Assembly (NCBI GenBank): GCA_900551075.1
Contig: URVB01000074.1
Location: 1 to 11,522, forward strand
DNA: 11,522 bases
Origin: an uncultured Blautia sp.
GTDB taxonomy: Bacteria > Bacillota > Clostridia > Lachnospirales > Lachnospiraceae
Direction: 5' to 3'
The notes under the pieces are model-generated. The model was not told the DNA's origin. It worked only from the letters and a program-made list of their open reading frames with translations, and made no database searches. Positions 1 through 6,157 of the stretch are shown piece after piece (position 1 is the stretch's first letter; each line of letters opens with the position of its first letter). Made by a program: the position numbers and the translations under genes.

Positions 1-1
1 G

Positions 2-94
2 CCTAAGCGGAAGTCGCCTCTGTCTGTGGCGCTTAAGAACGCTGAATCAAACGGCCTGATCATTTTGCTGAGTCAGTCAGTTACCTTCTTATAA
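2..94 (+). CDS. C-terminal fragment of unknown ORF at window edge
   Basis: Frame 2 is open from the first base and gives about 30 residues ending in LIILLSQSVTFL before a TAA at 92-94. No start lies in the window, so this would be the tail of a gene entering from the left. I do not recognise a domain. The composition (basic, then a short hydrophobic end) does not identify a family. It could equally be a chance open frame or the edge of a dispersed repeat; a contig ending in a repeat would explain why the window starts here. No terminator hairpin follows it before the promoter at 126. Confidence 0.25.
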   Translation, partial: PKRKSPLSVALKNAESNGLIILLSQSVTFL

Positions 95-125
95 ATTTTA
101 TTGCTTTAAATCGACATAATTTTTC

Positions 126-154
126 TTGAAAAGTGGGATGCGATATTATATAAT
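126..154 (+). promoter_or_regulatory. Sigma-A promoter of the AGCS symporter gene
   Basis: TTGAAA at 126-131 and TATAAT at 149-154 are separated by exactly 17 bases, a near-consensus vegetative promoter. Transcription would begin near 161, leaving a leader of about 150 bases before the start codon at 310. A second TTGACA at 249-254 has only weak -10 matches downstream (for example TACAAA at 274-279 with a 19-base spacer) and is less convincing. Confidence 0.7.
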
Positions 155-160
155 GAAAAC

Positions 161-309
161 GATAGCAGGTTAATGAGTACAAGGGTGTACATGCAAAGTG
201 GCAAGTGCATCCTTTTTGCATTTTAAAGTGTTTTTCAGAATATAATGATTGACAAGACTTTTGAGATGCATGGTACAAAAGGAAATAGGATGAGGGAGGT
301 AACTATCAT
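161..309 (+). promoter_or_regulatory. Long 5' leader with hairpins ahead of the symporter gene
   Basis: The predicted leader contains GTACA (177-181) paired with TGTAC (186-190) around a 4-base loop. It also has an imperfect hairpin whose arms are ATGCAAAGTGG (191-201) and CCTTTTTGCAT (211-221), followed by TTTT. The second hairpin plus T-run is weakly attenuator-like. I could not match it to the glycine, T-box, SAM or lysine riboswitch consensus. The ribosome binding site GGGAGGT lies at 294-300, nine bases before the ATG. Confidence 0.3.
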
Positions 310-1692
310 ATGCTTGATTCATTAACAAAGGTCATTAACGGCATCGATGGATTTGTCTGGGGCTGGTGGATGATTTTTCTGCTTTTGGGAACCCATATTT
401 TTATGACAATCCGTACAGGAGTGATCCAGAGAAAAATTGTTACAGGTATTAAACTATCCGTTACAAAGGAGCCGGATGCAGAGGGTGAGGTCAGTCAGTT
501 TGGAGCTCTTACAACTGCACTTGCTTCTACCATCGGAACAGGAAATATCATCGGCGTGGGAACTGCAATCGCTCTGGGAGGCCCGGGGGCTGTTTTGTGG
601 TGCTGGCTGACCGGCGTTTTCGGAATTGCCACAAAGTACAGCGAATCCTTAATCGCTGTAAAGTATCGGGTAAAAACAAAGGATGGACGTATGCAGGGCG
701 GTGCGATGTATGCACTGGAGCGCGGGCTGAATATGAAATGGCTTGGATTGATCTTTGCATTTTTCGGAGCTTTTGCATCCTTTGGAATTGGCTGTGCCAC
801 ACAGGTAAATGCAATTGCAACGGTTTGTCAGGAAAACCTGCATATTGCGCCTGCGATGATTGGAATTGTTGTTGCTGCGTTAACTGCGCTTGTCATTTTC
901 GGCGGTATCAGGTCCATTGCTAATGTATGTGAAAAGCTGGTTCCGTTCATGGCAGTTTTCTATGTGATCGGCTGCATCATCATTCTTGGAATCAACTATG
1001 ACTTTATTATTCCGGCAATCCGGAAAATCTGCCGGCTTGCATTTACGCCAGGTGCTGCTGCCGGCGGTCTCGTTGGCCGCGGTATTATGATGGCTATGCA
1101 GTATGGTATTGCACGAGGTCTGTTTTCTAACGAGTCCGGTATGGGTTCTGCTCCGATTGCAGCAGCGGCGGCACAGACCAGGAATCCGGTCCGTCAGGCG
1201 CTTGTATCCAGCACGGGTACGTTTTGGGATACAGTAGTGGTTTGTTTGATGACAGGTCTTGTACTTGTTACGAGCATCATGAAAAATCCGGCCATTGATA
1301 TGAGTACAGTTTCTGATGGGGGAATTCTGACGACTCTGGCATTCCAGCAGATTCCGGTGTTTGGATCGGTTATTTTAGTTGTCGGAATCATCTCCTTTGC
1401 ATATTCTACCGTTCTTGGCTGGGCTTACTACGGAGAGCGTTGTGTGGAATATTTTGCAGGAAAAAAGGGACTGATTCCTTATCGGGTACTCTATATTGTG
1501 ATAGCAGCGATTGCACCGGTGGTATCCTTAAACCTGGTTTGGACAGTTGCGGATATCTTGAATGCGTTGATGGCGATACCGAACCTGGTAGCGGTGCTTC
1601 TGCTTTCTAATGTGATCGTAAAAGAAACAAAGAAATACATAAACGATCTGGATGTAAAGGATGATTCGGATATTCCCATCGTTGATAAATAA
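310..1692 (+). CDS. Alanine/glycine:Na+ symporter, AGCS family
   Basis: This 460-residue multi-pass membrane protein should import alanine or glycine with sodium or protons across the cytoplasmic membrane. The family is recognised by the conserved GTGNIIGV stretch at residues 76-83 and the AGCS signature GLFSNESGMGS at about 270-280, followed by an alanine-rich run. Hydrophobic helices recur throughout: roughly 15-35, 90-107, 145-172, 182-200, 212-228, and then across 300-430. The length fits the family (about 450-500). The start is chosen for the GGGAGGT ribosome binding site nine bases upstream. The protein ends in a short charged cytoplasmic tail rich in Asp and Lys. The gene is monocistronic, with its own promoter at 126-154 and terminator at 1751-1785. 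The transported substrate (Ala, Gly or Gln) cannot be decided from the sequence. Confidence 0.93.
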   Translation: MLDSLTKVINGIDGFVWGWWMIFLLLGTHIFMTIRTGVIQRKIVTGIKLSVTKEPDAEGEVSQFGALTTALASTIGTGNIIGVGTAIALGGPGAVLWCWLTGVFGIATKYSESLIAVKYRVKTKDGRMQGGAMYALERGLNMKWLGLIFAFFGAFASFGIGCATQVNAIATVCQENLHIAPAMIGIVVAALTALVIFGGIRSIANVCEKLVPFMAVFYVIGCIIILGINYDFIIPAIRKICRLAFTPGAAAGGLVGRGIMMAMQYGIARGLFSNESGMGSAPIAAAAAQTRNPVRQALVSSTGTFWDTVVVCLMTGLVLVTSIMKNPAIDMSTVSDGGILTTLAFQQIPVFGSVILVVGIISFAYSTVLGWAYYGERCVEYFAGKKGLIPYRVLYIVIAAIAPVVSLNLVWTVADILNALMAIPNLVAVLLLSNVIVKETKKYINDLDVKDDSDIPIVDK

Positions 1693-1750
1693 CGTGCAGT
1701 ATGGCCGAATTGATATGAGACAGTGGAAGAAATAAGTAACACCTCAGGTG

Positions 1751-1792
1751 AAGAGGGTTCCGTTCGAGTAGAACGAAACCCTCTTGTTGTGT
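1751..1792 (+). terminator. Rho-independent terminator after the symporter gene
   Basis: Arms at 1751-1765 and 1771-1785 form a 15-bp stem with one C-A mismatch and a GAGTA loop. The stem is followed by a T-rich tail (TTGTTGTGTTTG). It lies 58 bases after the symporter stop and 57 bases beyond the end of the convergent HAD gene. It may also stop transcription from the right, although the minus-strand tail is not T-rich. A small palindrome, CACCT-C-AGGTG, lies directly upstream at 1740-1750. Confidence 0.75.
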
Positions 1793-1841
1793 TTGCCGGG
1801 ACAGTATTTTATATTGCTTTAAGCATTACACTGGGAATCAT

Positions 1842-2657
1842 TCAGAGAAAGAATTTTTCAATTACATGTGCGACTCCGTCCTCATCGTTAGACAGGGTAA
1901 TGTAGTCTGCCACATCTTTCACACATTCTCTGGCATTTGCCATGGCAACACCAAGACCTGCGTATTGAATCATAGACTGATCATTGTAGCCGTCTCCGCA
2001 GCAGACCATTTCCTCGCGGGTAAGTCCGAGAATTTTCAGAAGCTTGGCAAGACAGTAGGCCTTATCCACGTTTTTCGGCATGATTTCCAGGAAAAAGCCC
2101 TCAGAGCGGAAAACATTGGCTTCATGGCGGTATTTTTCTGCAATCAAAGGCTCAATGCGTTCCAGATCATCCGGATGCCCGGTAATCATACATTTGTTTA
2201 CGGCATGATTTACACGTTCCGGGAAATCTTCGTTGCAGGTCCGGATAGGAATGCCGCAGATACGGGATTCCAGTTCGATGTACTCATCAATGCGGCGTCC
2301 GCAGAGAATGGCGGATTCGTCCGGAGTAAGAGCATAGACACCCAGGTCATATCTGCAGGCATCCTGATAAATCCTGCGCGGCAGGGATAGAGGAATGGTA
2401 TTGCTGTAGATACATTCCTTTGTTTTCCAATTGGTGATTCTAGCCCCGTTATAGGCGAGGGTATAGCTTCCGTATTGATCAAAGGCAAAAATTTCTGCAA
2501 TCGGCGCAACACCCGGAGTCGGACGTCCGGAGGCAATCGCCACAGGGATTCCTTTTTCCTGAAGCCGGATGACTGCATCCCTGGTGCGGGGTGTTACTTC
2601 TTTGGCAGAATTTGTAGCTGTTCCATCAATATCCAAGGCCAAAAGCTTATAATTCAT
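1842..2657 (-). CDS. Cof-type HAD-superfamily phosphatase
   Basis: This 271-residue soluble hydrolase belongs to the Cof/YbiV-like (HAD IIB) branch, which dephosphorylates sugar phosphates, flavin mononucleotide or related small metabolites. The four HAD motifs are visible. LDIDGT has nucleophile Asp9 and acid/base Asp11. ASGR has Ser43. Lys199 lies in VDKA. GDGYND at 221-226 supplies the metal ligands. The C2B cap fills the middle, and the length is typical. The frame is open further upstream, but the start is placed at ATG 2657. AAGGATG precedes it at suitable spacing, homologues begin only a few residues before the DIDGT motif, and the upstream extension would run through the promoter region. 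The gene appears monocistronic and divergent from dinB. The substrate cannot be predicted from the sequence. Confidence 0.9.
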   Translation of the reverse strand: MNYKLLALDIDGTATNSAKEVTPRTRDAVIRLQEKGIPVAIASGRPTPGVAPIAEIFAFDQYGSYTLAYNGARITNWKTKECIYSNTIPLSLPRRIYQDACRYDLGVYALTPDESAILCGRRIDEYIELESRICGIPIRTCNEDFPERVNHAVNKCMITGHPDDLERIEPLIAEKYRHEANVFRSEGFFLEIMPKNVDKAYCLAKLLKILGLTREEMVCCGDGYNDQSMIQYAGLGVAMANARECVKDVADYITLSNDEDGVAHVIEKFFL

Positions 2658-2688
2658 AATCAACATCCTTTTCCATAGAGCTGTTTTT

Positions 2689-2717
2689 ATTTTGTCACAG
2701 GGAAGTATGGTTGTCAA
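2689..2717 (-). promoter_or_regulatory. Candidate promoter of the HAD phosphatase gene
   Basis: Read on the minus strand, TTGACA (2712-2717) is followed after 17 bases by CAAAAT (2689-2694). The -35 is perfect and the -10 matches 4 of 6. The start site would fall about 20-30 bases before the chosen ATG at 2657, giving a short normal leader. It sits back to back with the dinB promoter, whose -35 begins at 2729. Confidence 0.5.
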
Positions 2718-2728
2718 CGGGAAAATAC

Positions 2729-2757
2729 TTGTAAACAAACATTTGTTCCGGTATAAT
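2729..2757 (+). promoter_or_regulatory. dinB promoter with LexA-type SOS box in the spacer
   Basis: TTGTAA (2729-2734), a 17-base spacer and a perfect TATAAT (2752-2757) form a sigma-A promoter. CAAACATTTGTTCC at 2736-2749 lies wholly inside the spacer. It differs at three positions from the Gram-positive LexA/DinR box CGAACATATGTTCG and keeps the AAC...GTT core. A repressor bound there would block RNA polymerase directly, so SOS control of dinB is the natural reading. Confidence 0.75.
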
Positions 2758-2774
2758 AAAAAAGAGGTGATTTG

Positions 2775-4007
2775 ATGCAGGAACGTGTGATTTTTCATAT
2801 TGATGTGAATTCTGCCTTTCTGTCCTGGGAGTCGGTTTATCGTCTGACCGTGCTGCATGAAGAGGTTGATTTGAGGACGATTCCCTCTGCCATTGGCGGA
2901 GATGAGAAAAAGCGCAGGGGGATTATATTGGCGAAGTCCATTCCTGCCAGGCAGTTCGGCGTACGTACCGGGGAGAGCATTTTGGAGGCCAGAAGGAAGT
3001 GCCCGCATTTATATTTGGCGCCTGCGAATTATGAATTATACAAAAGGAATTCCAAGGCATTTATGGAAATTTTAAGAGAATATTCTCCGGATGTGGAGCC
3101 GTATTCCATTGATGAAGCATTTATGGATATGACCGGAACGCAGATGCTGTTTGGAAGTCCTAAGGAAGCTGCGCATACGATTAAGGACAGAATTCGGAAT
3201 ACTCTGGGATTTACGGTAAATGTGGGAATATCCGAAAACAAATATCTGGCAAAAATGGCATCTGATTTTGAAAAACCGGATAGGGTACATACACTTTTTC
3301 CGGAGGAAATTCGTGAAAAAATGTGGCCGCTGCCTGTAGGGGACTTGCTTTTTGTCGGAAAATCCACCGTAAGAAAGCTGGAGGCTATGGGCATTCGTAC
3401 GATCGGAGAGCTGGCGGGAACCGATATTGGAATTTTGCGGGGCGCACTGAAAAAGCAGGGAGAAAACATCTGGAATTTTGCCAATGGGATCGATTTTTCT
3501 TTGGTGCAGACGGAGCCGGAGATGAACAAAGGGTATGGAAACAGTACGACCATAAGCTTTGATGTGACAGATGGGGAAGCGGCGAAGACCGTACTTCTGG
3601 CTCTGGCAGAGTCTGTCGGAGCACGGCTTCGCAGAGATGATGTCAAAATTCAGGTAGTCAGTGTCACCATAAAGGATCATCAATTAAAGAAAATGTCCCA
3701 TCAAAGGGTGCTGCCGGAAGCCACTGATGTGACAAATGAAATTTACCGGACAGCCTGCAGCTTATTTGATGAGCTTTGGGATGGGCGCCCGATCCGCCTT
3801 TTGGGGATACAGACCAGTCGGACCAGAGAGGAGGAGGCCAGACAGTTTTCCCTATTTGACGATGAAAAGCATGATAAATGGAAACAAATGGATCAGGCAA
3901 TTGACAGGATCAGGAAAAAGTATGGGAGCAGTGCCGTAAAAAGGGCCTCTTTTTTAAAGGAAGATCCAATCAATGAGGCATTCCGTATTCGACATCGGGG
4001 GGATTGA
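2775..4007 (+). CDS. dinB: DNA polymerase IV (Y-family translesion polymerase)
   Basis: This 410-residue error-prone polymerase copies past damaged bases. The palm motif HIDVNSAF carries catalytic Asp10, and YSIDEAF carries Asp113-Glu114. Phe15 aligns with the steric gate that excludes ribonucleotides. A helix-hairpin-helix-like thumb segment lies around 186-215 (GVGD-type LPVGDLLFVGKST). The little-finger domain covers roughly 250-350. QFSLF at 357-361 fits the beta-clamp binding motif QxxLF, so recruitment by the sliding clamp is expected. ATG 2775 is preferred over the in-frame TTG one codon earlier because GAGGTGA (2764-2770) sits at correct spacing. The LexA-type box in the promoter indicates SOS induction. 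No terminator is visible after the stop, so readthrough into ibrAB is possible. Confidence 0.95.
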   Translation: MQERVIFHIDVNSAFLSWESVYRLTVLHEEVDLRTIPSAIGGDEKKRRGIILAKSIPARQFGVRTGESILEARRKCPHLYLAPANYELYKRNSKAFMEILREYSPDVEPYSIDEAFMDMTGTQMLFGSPKEAAHTIKDRIRNTLGFTVNVGISENKYLAKMASDFEKPDRVHTLFPEEIREKMWPLPVGDLLFVGKSTVRKLEAMGIRTIGELAGTDIGILRGALKKQGENIWNFANGIDFSLVQTEPEMNKGYGNSTTISFDVTDGEAAKTVLLALAESVGARLRRDDVKIQVVSVTIKDHQLKKMSHQRVLPEATDVTNEIYRTACSLFDELWDGRPIRLLGIQTSRTREEEARQFSLFDDEKHDKWKQMDQAIDRIRKKYGSSAVKRASFLKEDPINEAFRIRHRGD

Positions 4008-4018
4008 CAGAGTCGTAA

Positions 4019-4165
4019 GATTCAAAAGATGTTATAGAAGCAGTATCCGAAATTGTGGAAAAATGTCGGAAGCTGTTGAATTTGTTATTTCCGTATGATA
4101 AATTAACTATCAATAATAGTTTCCAGAATATGGTAATTATTTATTTGTCTGAGGAAGGGAGTTAA
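4019..4165 (+). other. Open 48-codon frame between dinB and ibrA, possible gene remnant
   Basis: Between two stops this frame stays open for 48 codons. It ends at TAA 4163-4165, one base before the ibrA ATG. The conceptual peptide looks protein-like, with an amphipathic DVIEAVSEIVEKCRKLL start and a later NNSFQNMVIIYLSEEGS tail. There is no ATG before codon 38. The only early alternative starts are GTG (codon 13, 4055) and TTG codons, none with a ribosome binding site. It is therefore either the decayed end of a lost gene, an unusual leader peptide, or chance. I recognise no family. Confidence 0.25.
4076..4121 (+). promoter_or_regulatory. Candidate ibrAB promoter with inverted repeat
   Basis: TTGAAT (4076-4081), a 17-base spacer and TAAATT (4099-4104) form a moderate sigma-A-like promoter (-10 matches 4 of 6). 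Just downstream, AACTAT (4105-4110) and ATAGTT (4116-4121) form an inverted repeat around a 5-base centre, where a repressor could cover the start site. Both assignments are by eye and tentative. Confidence 0.35.
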
Positions 4166-4166
4166 T

Positions 4167-5498
4167 ATGATACGGGAATATTTGGAGCGGAATGTGTACG
4201 ACGCTTTTCAGACACGGATGAGATTTATTTTTGAAGAATTTGACAATATTTATATATCATTTTCAGGAGGAAAGGACAGTGGTTTGCTCCTGAATATGGT
4301 ATTGGATTATCAGAGGAAATATTATCCTGAAAGAAAAATAGGTGTTTTTCATCAGGATTTTGAAGCTCAGTATACAGTGACGACAGAATATGTAGAAAGA
4401 ACTTTTGAAAGGATTAAAAATGAGGTAGAGCCGTATTGGGTATGTCTTCCCATGGCTACGAGGACGGCATTGAGCAGCTATGAAATGTATTGGTATCCAT
4501 GGGATGATACAAAGGAGAATGCATGGGTCCGGGAAATGCCTCAAAAAGAATATGTCATAAATATGCAGCATAATCCAGTGACAACCTACCGTTACCGGAT
4601 GCACCAGGAGGATTTGGCAAAACAATTTGGGCGTTGGTACCGTATGTCACATGGTGATAAAAAGACGGTGTGTCTTTTGGGCCTTCGGGCAGACGAGTCA
4701 TTGCAGCGATACAGCGGCTTTTTGAATAAGAAATACGGATATCAGGGAGAGTGCTGGATCAGCAGGCAGTTTAAGGATGTCTGGTGTGCTTCTCCCATTT
4801 ATGACTGGACCCTGGATGATGTCTGGCACGCCAATTATTTATTTGCATACGATTATAACCGTCTGTATGATCTTTACTATATGGCAGGCCTGAAGGTTTC
4901 ACAGATGAGGGTGGCATCTCCGTTTAATGATTACTCCAAAGATGCGCTAAATCTTTACAGGGTGATCGATCCGGAAATTTGGGTTAAGCTGGTGGGAAGA
5001 GTGCAGGGAGCAAATTTTGCCAATATCTATGGAAAAACAAAGGCAATGGGATATCGGAATATTACACTTCCGGAGGGACATACCTGGAAATCCTATACAC
5101 TGTTTCTTCTGGATACTCTGCCGGCAAGACTACGCAACAATTATGTCAGAAAGTTTAATGCTTCCATTGAATTTTGGCATAAGACAGGCGGGGGAATGGA
5201 TGAGGATGCAATCCGGGATTTAGAGGAACATGGATATAAAATCAAAAGAAACGGTGTTTCGAATTATACGCTGAATAAGAAGTCAAGAGTGGTATTCCTC
5301 GGAAAAATTCCGGATGATACAGATGATATTAAATCTACAAAGGATATACCGAGCTGGAAGCGGATGTGTTACTGTATTTTGAAAAATGACCATATTTGCC
5401 GGTTTATGGGATTTGGAATGACCAGAGAACAGCAGAGGCGGATTGATACGATTCGGTGTAAGTACAAAAGCATAGAGGAGATAGAATATGGAATTTAG
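4167..5498 (+). CDS. ibrA: IbrA-like PP-loop/PAPS-reductase-family protein (DUF3440 type)
   Basis: This 443-residue protein has an N-type ATP pyrophosphatase fold. The PP-loop SGGKDS is at residues 33-38. The partner motif GLRADESLQR at 172-181 resembles the adenylation-site motif of PAPS reductases. PIYDWTLDDVW follows at 210-220. Such enzymes usually activate a substrate by adenylation using ATP; the substrate here is unknown. About 200 further residues, partly basic, make up the C-terminal region typical of the DUF3440/IbrA group. The start has GGGAG five bases upstream. The stop overlaps the start of the following ParB-like gene, so the two are translationally coupled. In E. coli ECOR-9, ibrA and ibrB were reported as activators of prophage-borne eib genes. 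The resemblance to DndC of phosphorothioation systems is in fold only, and no dnd genes are present. Confidence 0.8.
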   Translation: MIREYLERNVYDAFQTRMRFIFEEFDNIYISFSGGKDSGLLLNMVLDYQRKYYPERKIGVFHQDFEAQYTVTTEYVERTFERIKNEVEPYWVCLPMATRTALSSYEMYWYPWDDTKENAWVREMPQKEYVINMQHNPVTTYRYRMHQEDLAKQFGRWYRMSHGDKKTVCLLGLRADESLQRYSGFLNKKYGYQGECWISRQFKDVWCASPIYDWTLDDVWHANYLFAYDYNRLYDLYYMAGLKVSQMRVASPFNDYSKDALNLYRVIDPEIWVKLVGRVQGANFANIYGKTKAMGYRNITLPEGHTWKSYTLFLLDTLPARLRNNYVRKFNASIEFWHKTGGGMDEDAIRDLEEHGYKIKRNGVSNYTLNKKSRVVFLGKIPDDTDDIKSTKDIPSWKRMCYCILKNDHICRFMGFGMTREQQRRIDTIRCKYKSIEEIEYGI

Positions 5499-6012
5499 AA
5501 GTCCCGTTTATCATGTAATTCCGGTTCCTGTAGAAAAGATAAAACCCAACACCTATAATCCGAATGCAGTAGCACCTCCGGAGATGAAGTTGCTCTATGA
5601 GAGTATTAAAAATGATGGATATACAATGCCGATTGTTTGCTACTATGACAAAACAGATGACAGCTACATGATTGTCGATGGATTTCACCGCTATCGAATC
5701 ATGCTCGAACATTCTGATATTTATGAGCGGGAAAAGGGTATGCTGCCGGTCTCGGTAATTGATAAGACGCTTGACCAGAGGATGGCAAGTACGATTCGAC
5801 ATAATCGGGCAAGGGGAAGCCATGATGTGGACCTGATGAGTAATATCGTGAAAGAGCTTCATGAGCTGGGACGCTCCGATGCGTGGATATCCAAGCATCT
5901 GGGTATGGACCGGGATGAAATTCTGCGTTTAAAACAGATCACAGGACTTGCTGCGTTATTTAAGGATGTGAAGTTTGGACAGGCATGGCGTCCGTCGGAA
6001 GAAATGGAGTAA
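5488..6012 (+). CDS. ibrB: IbrB-like ParB/sulfiredoxin-fold protein
   Basis: This 174-residue protein has a ParB/Srx-type N-terminal domain. The first block NTYNPN lies at 21-26, the core VDGFHRYR at 63-70 and IRHNRARG at 103-110. A helix-turn-helix-like segment follows at about 127-151 (AWISKHLGMDRDEILRL). DGFHR occupies the place of sulfiredoxin GCHR and ParB GERR, suggesting nucleotide/phosphate binding. The sulfiredoxin catalytic Cys is replaced by Phe66, so sulfinic acid reductase activity is unlikely. Its ATG overlaps the last 11 bases of ibrA, with GAGGAG at 5475-5480 as ribosome binding site. The overlap suggests the two products act together, probably binding DNA or RNA near an IbrA-modified target. 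A chromosome-partitioning role is unlikely because there is no ParA gene or parS-like cluster. Confidence 0.78.
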   Translation: MEFRSPVYHVIPVPVEKIKPNTYNPNAVAPPEMKLLYESIKNDGYTMPIVCYYDKTDDSYMIVDGFHRYRIMLEHSDIYEREKGMLPVSVIDKTLDQRMASTIRHNRARGSHDVDLMSNIVKELHELGRSDAWISKHLGMDRDEILRLKQITGLAALFKDVKFGQAWRPSEEME

Positions 6013-6096
6013 GCTGCATTGACGTACCACAGATAAAAGAAACCCTGATATTTTCGGACAGACTGTACAAAAATAGTCGTAATATCAAAATAAGTG

Positions 6097-6118
6097 TGCT
6101 ATAATATCTGTATTATAG
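6097..6118 (+). promoter_or_regulatory. Extended -10 promoter of pap overlain by a perfect inverted repeat
   Basis: TGCTATAAT at 6097-6105 is a perfect extended -10 element. The matching -35 region (around TCGTAA, 6077-6082) is poor, as is usual for extended -10 promoters. CTATAATA (6099-6106) and TATTATAG (6111-6118) form an exact 8-bp inverted repeat around TCTG, covering the -10 and the likely start site. Most of the repeat would not be transcribed, so a DNA operator is more likely than an RNA hairpin. Confidence 0.55.
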
Positions 6119-6157
6119 TAGCAGAATCGTCAAATGACAGAAAACGGGGTGAGCAAA

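Noticed and set aside
1740..1750. CACCT-C-AGGTG palindrome as an operator
   Set aside because: It lies between two gene ends next to a terminator stem, with no promoter beside it, so a regulatory role is not supported.
1866..2390. Plus-strand open frame of 174 codons
   Set aside because: It lies wholly antisense to the HAD phosphatase, which has all four family motifs. The conceptual protein has no recognisable domain and no ribosome binding site.
2658..3008. N-terminal extension of the HAD gene to the far upstream ATG
   Set aside because: The extra 117 codons run through both divergent promoters and into dinB. The AAGGATG ribosome binding site and family length support ATG 2657.
3029..3683. 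Two long minus-strand open frames inside dinB
   Set aside because: Both are antisense to a complete Y-family polymerase, and their Ser/Arg- and Cys-rich conceptual products resemble no family.
5488..6012. ParB chromosome-partitioning protein or plasmid partition system
   Set aside because: There is no ParA-type ATPase, no parS-like repeat cluster, and the core motif is DGFHR rather than GERR. The coupled gene is a PP-loop enzyme.
4167..6012. DNA phosphorothioation (dnd) or BREX-type defence operon
   Set aside because: Only the fold of one protein recalls DndC. No DndA, DndD, DndE, nuclease, methylase or large ATPase gene is nearby.
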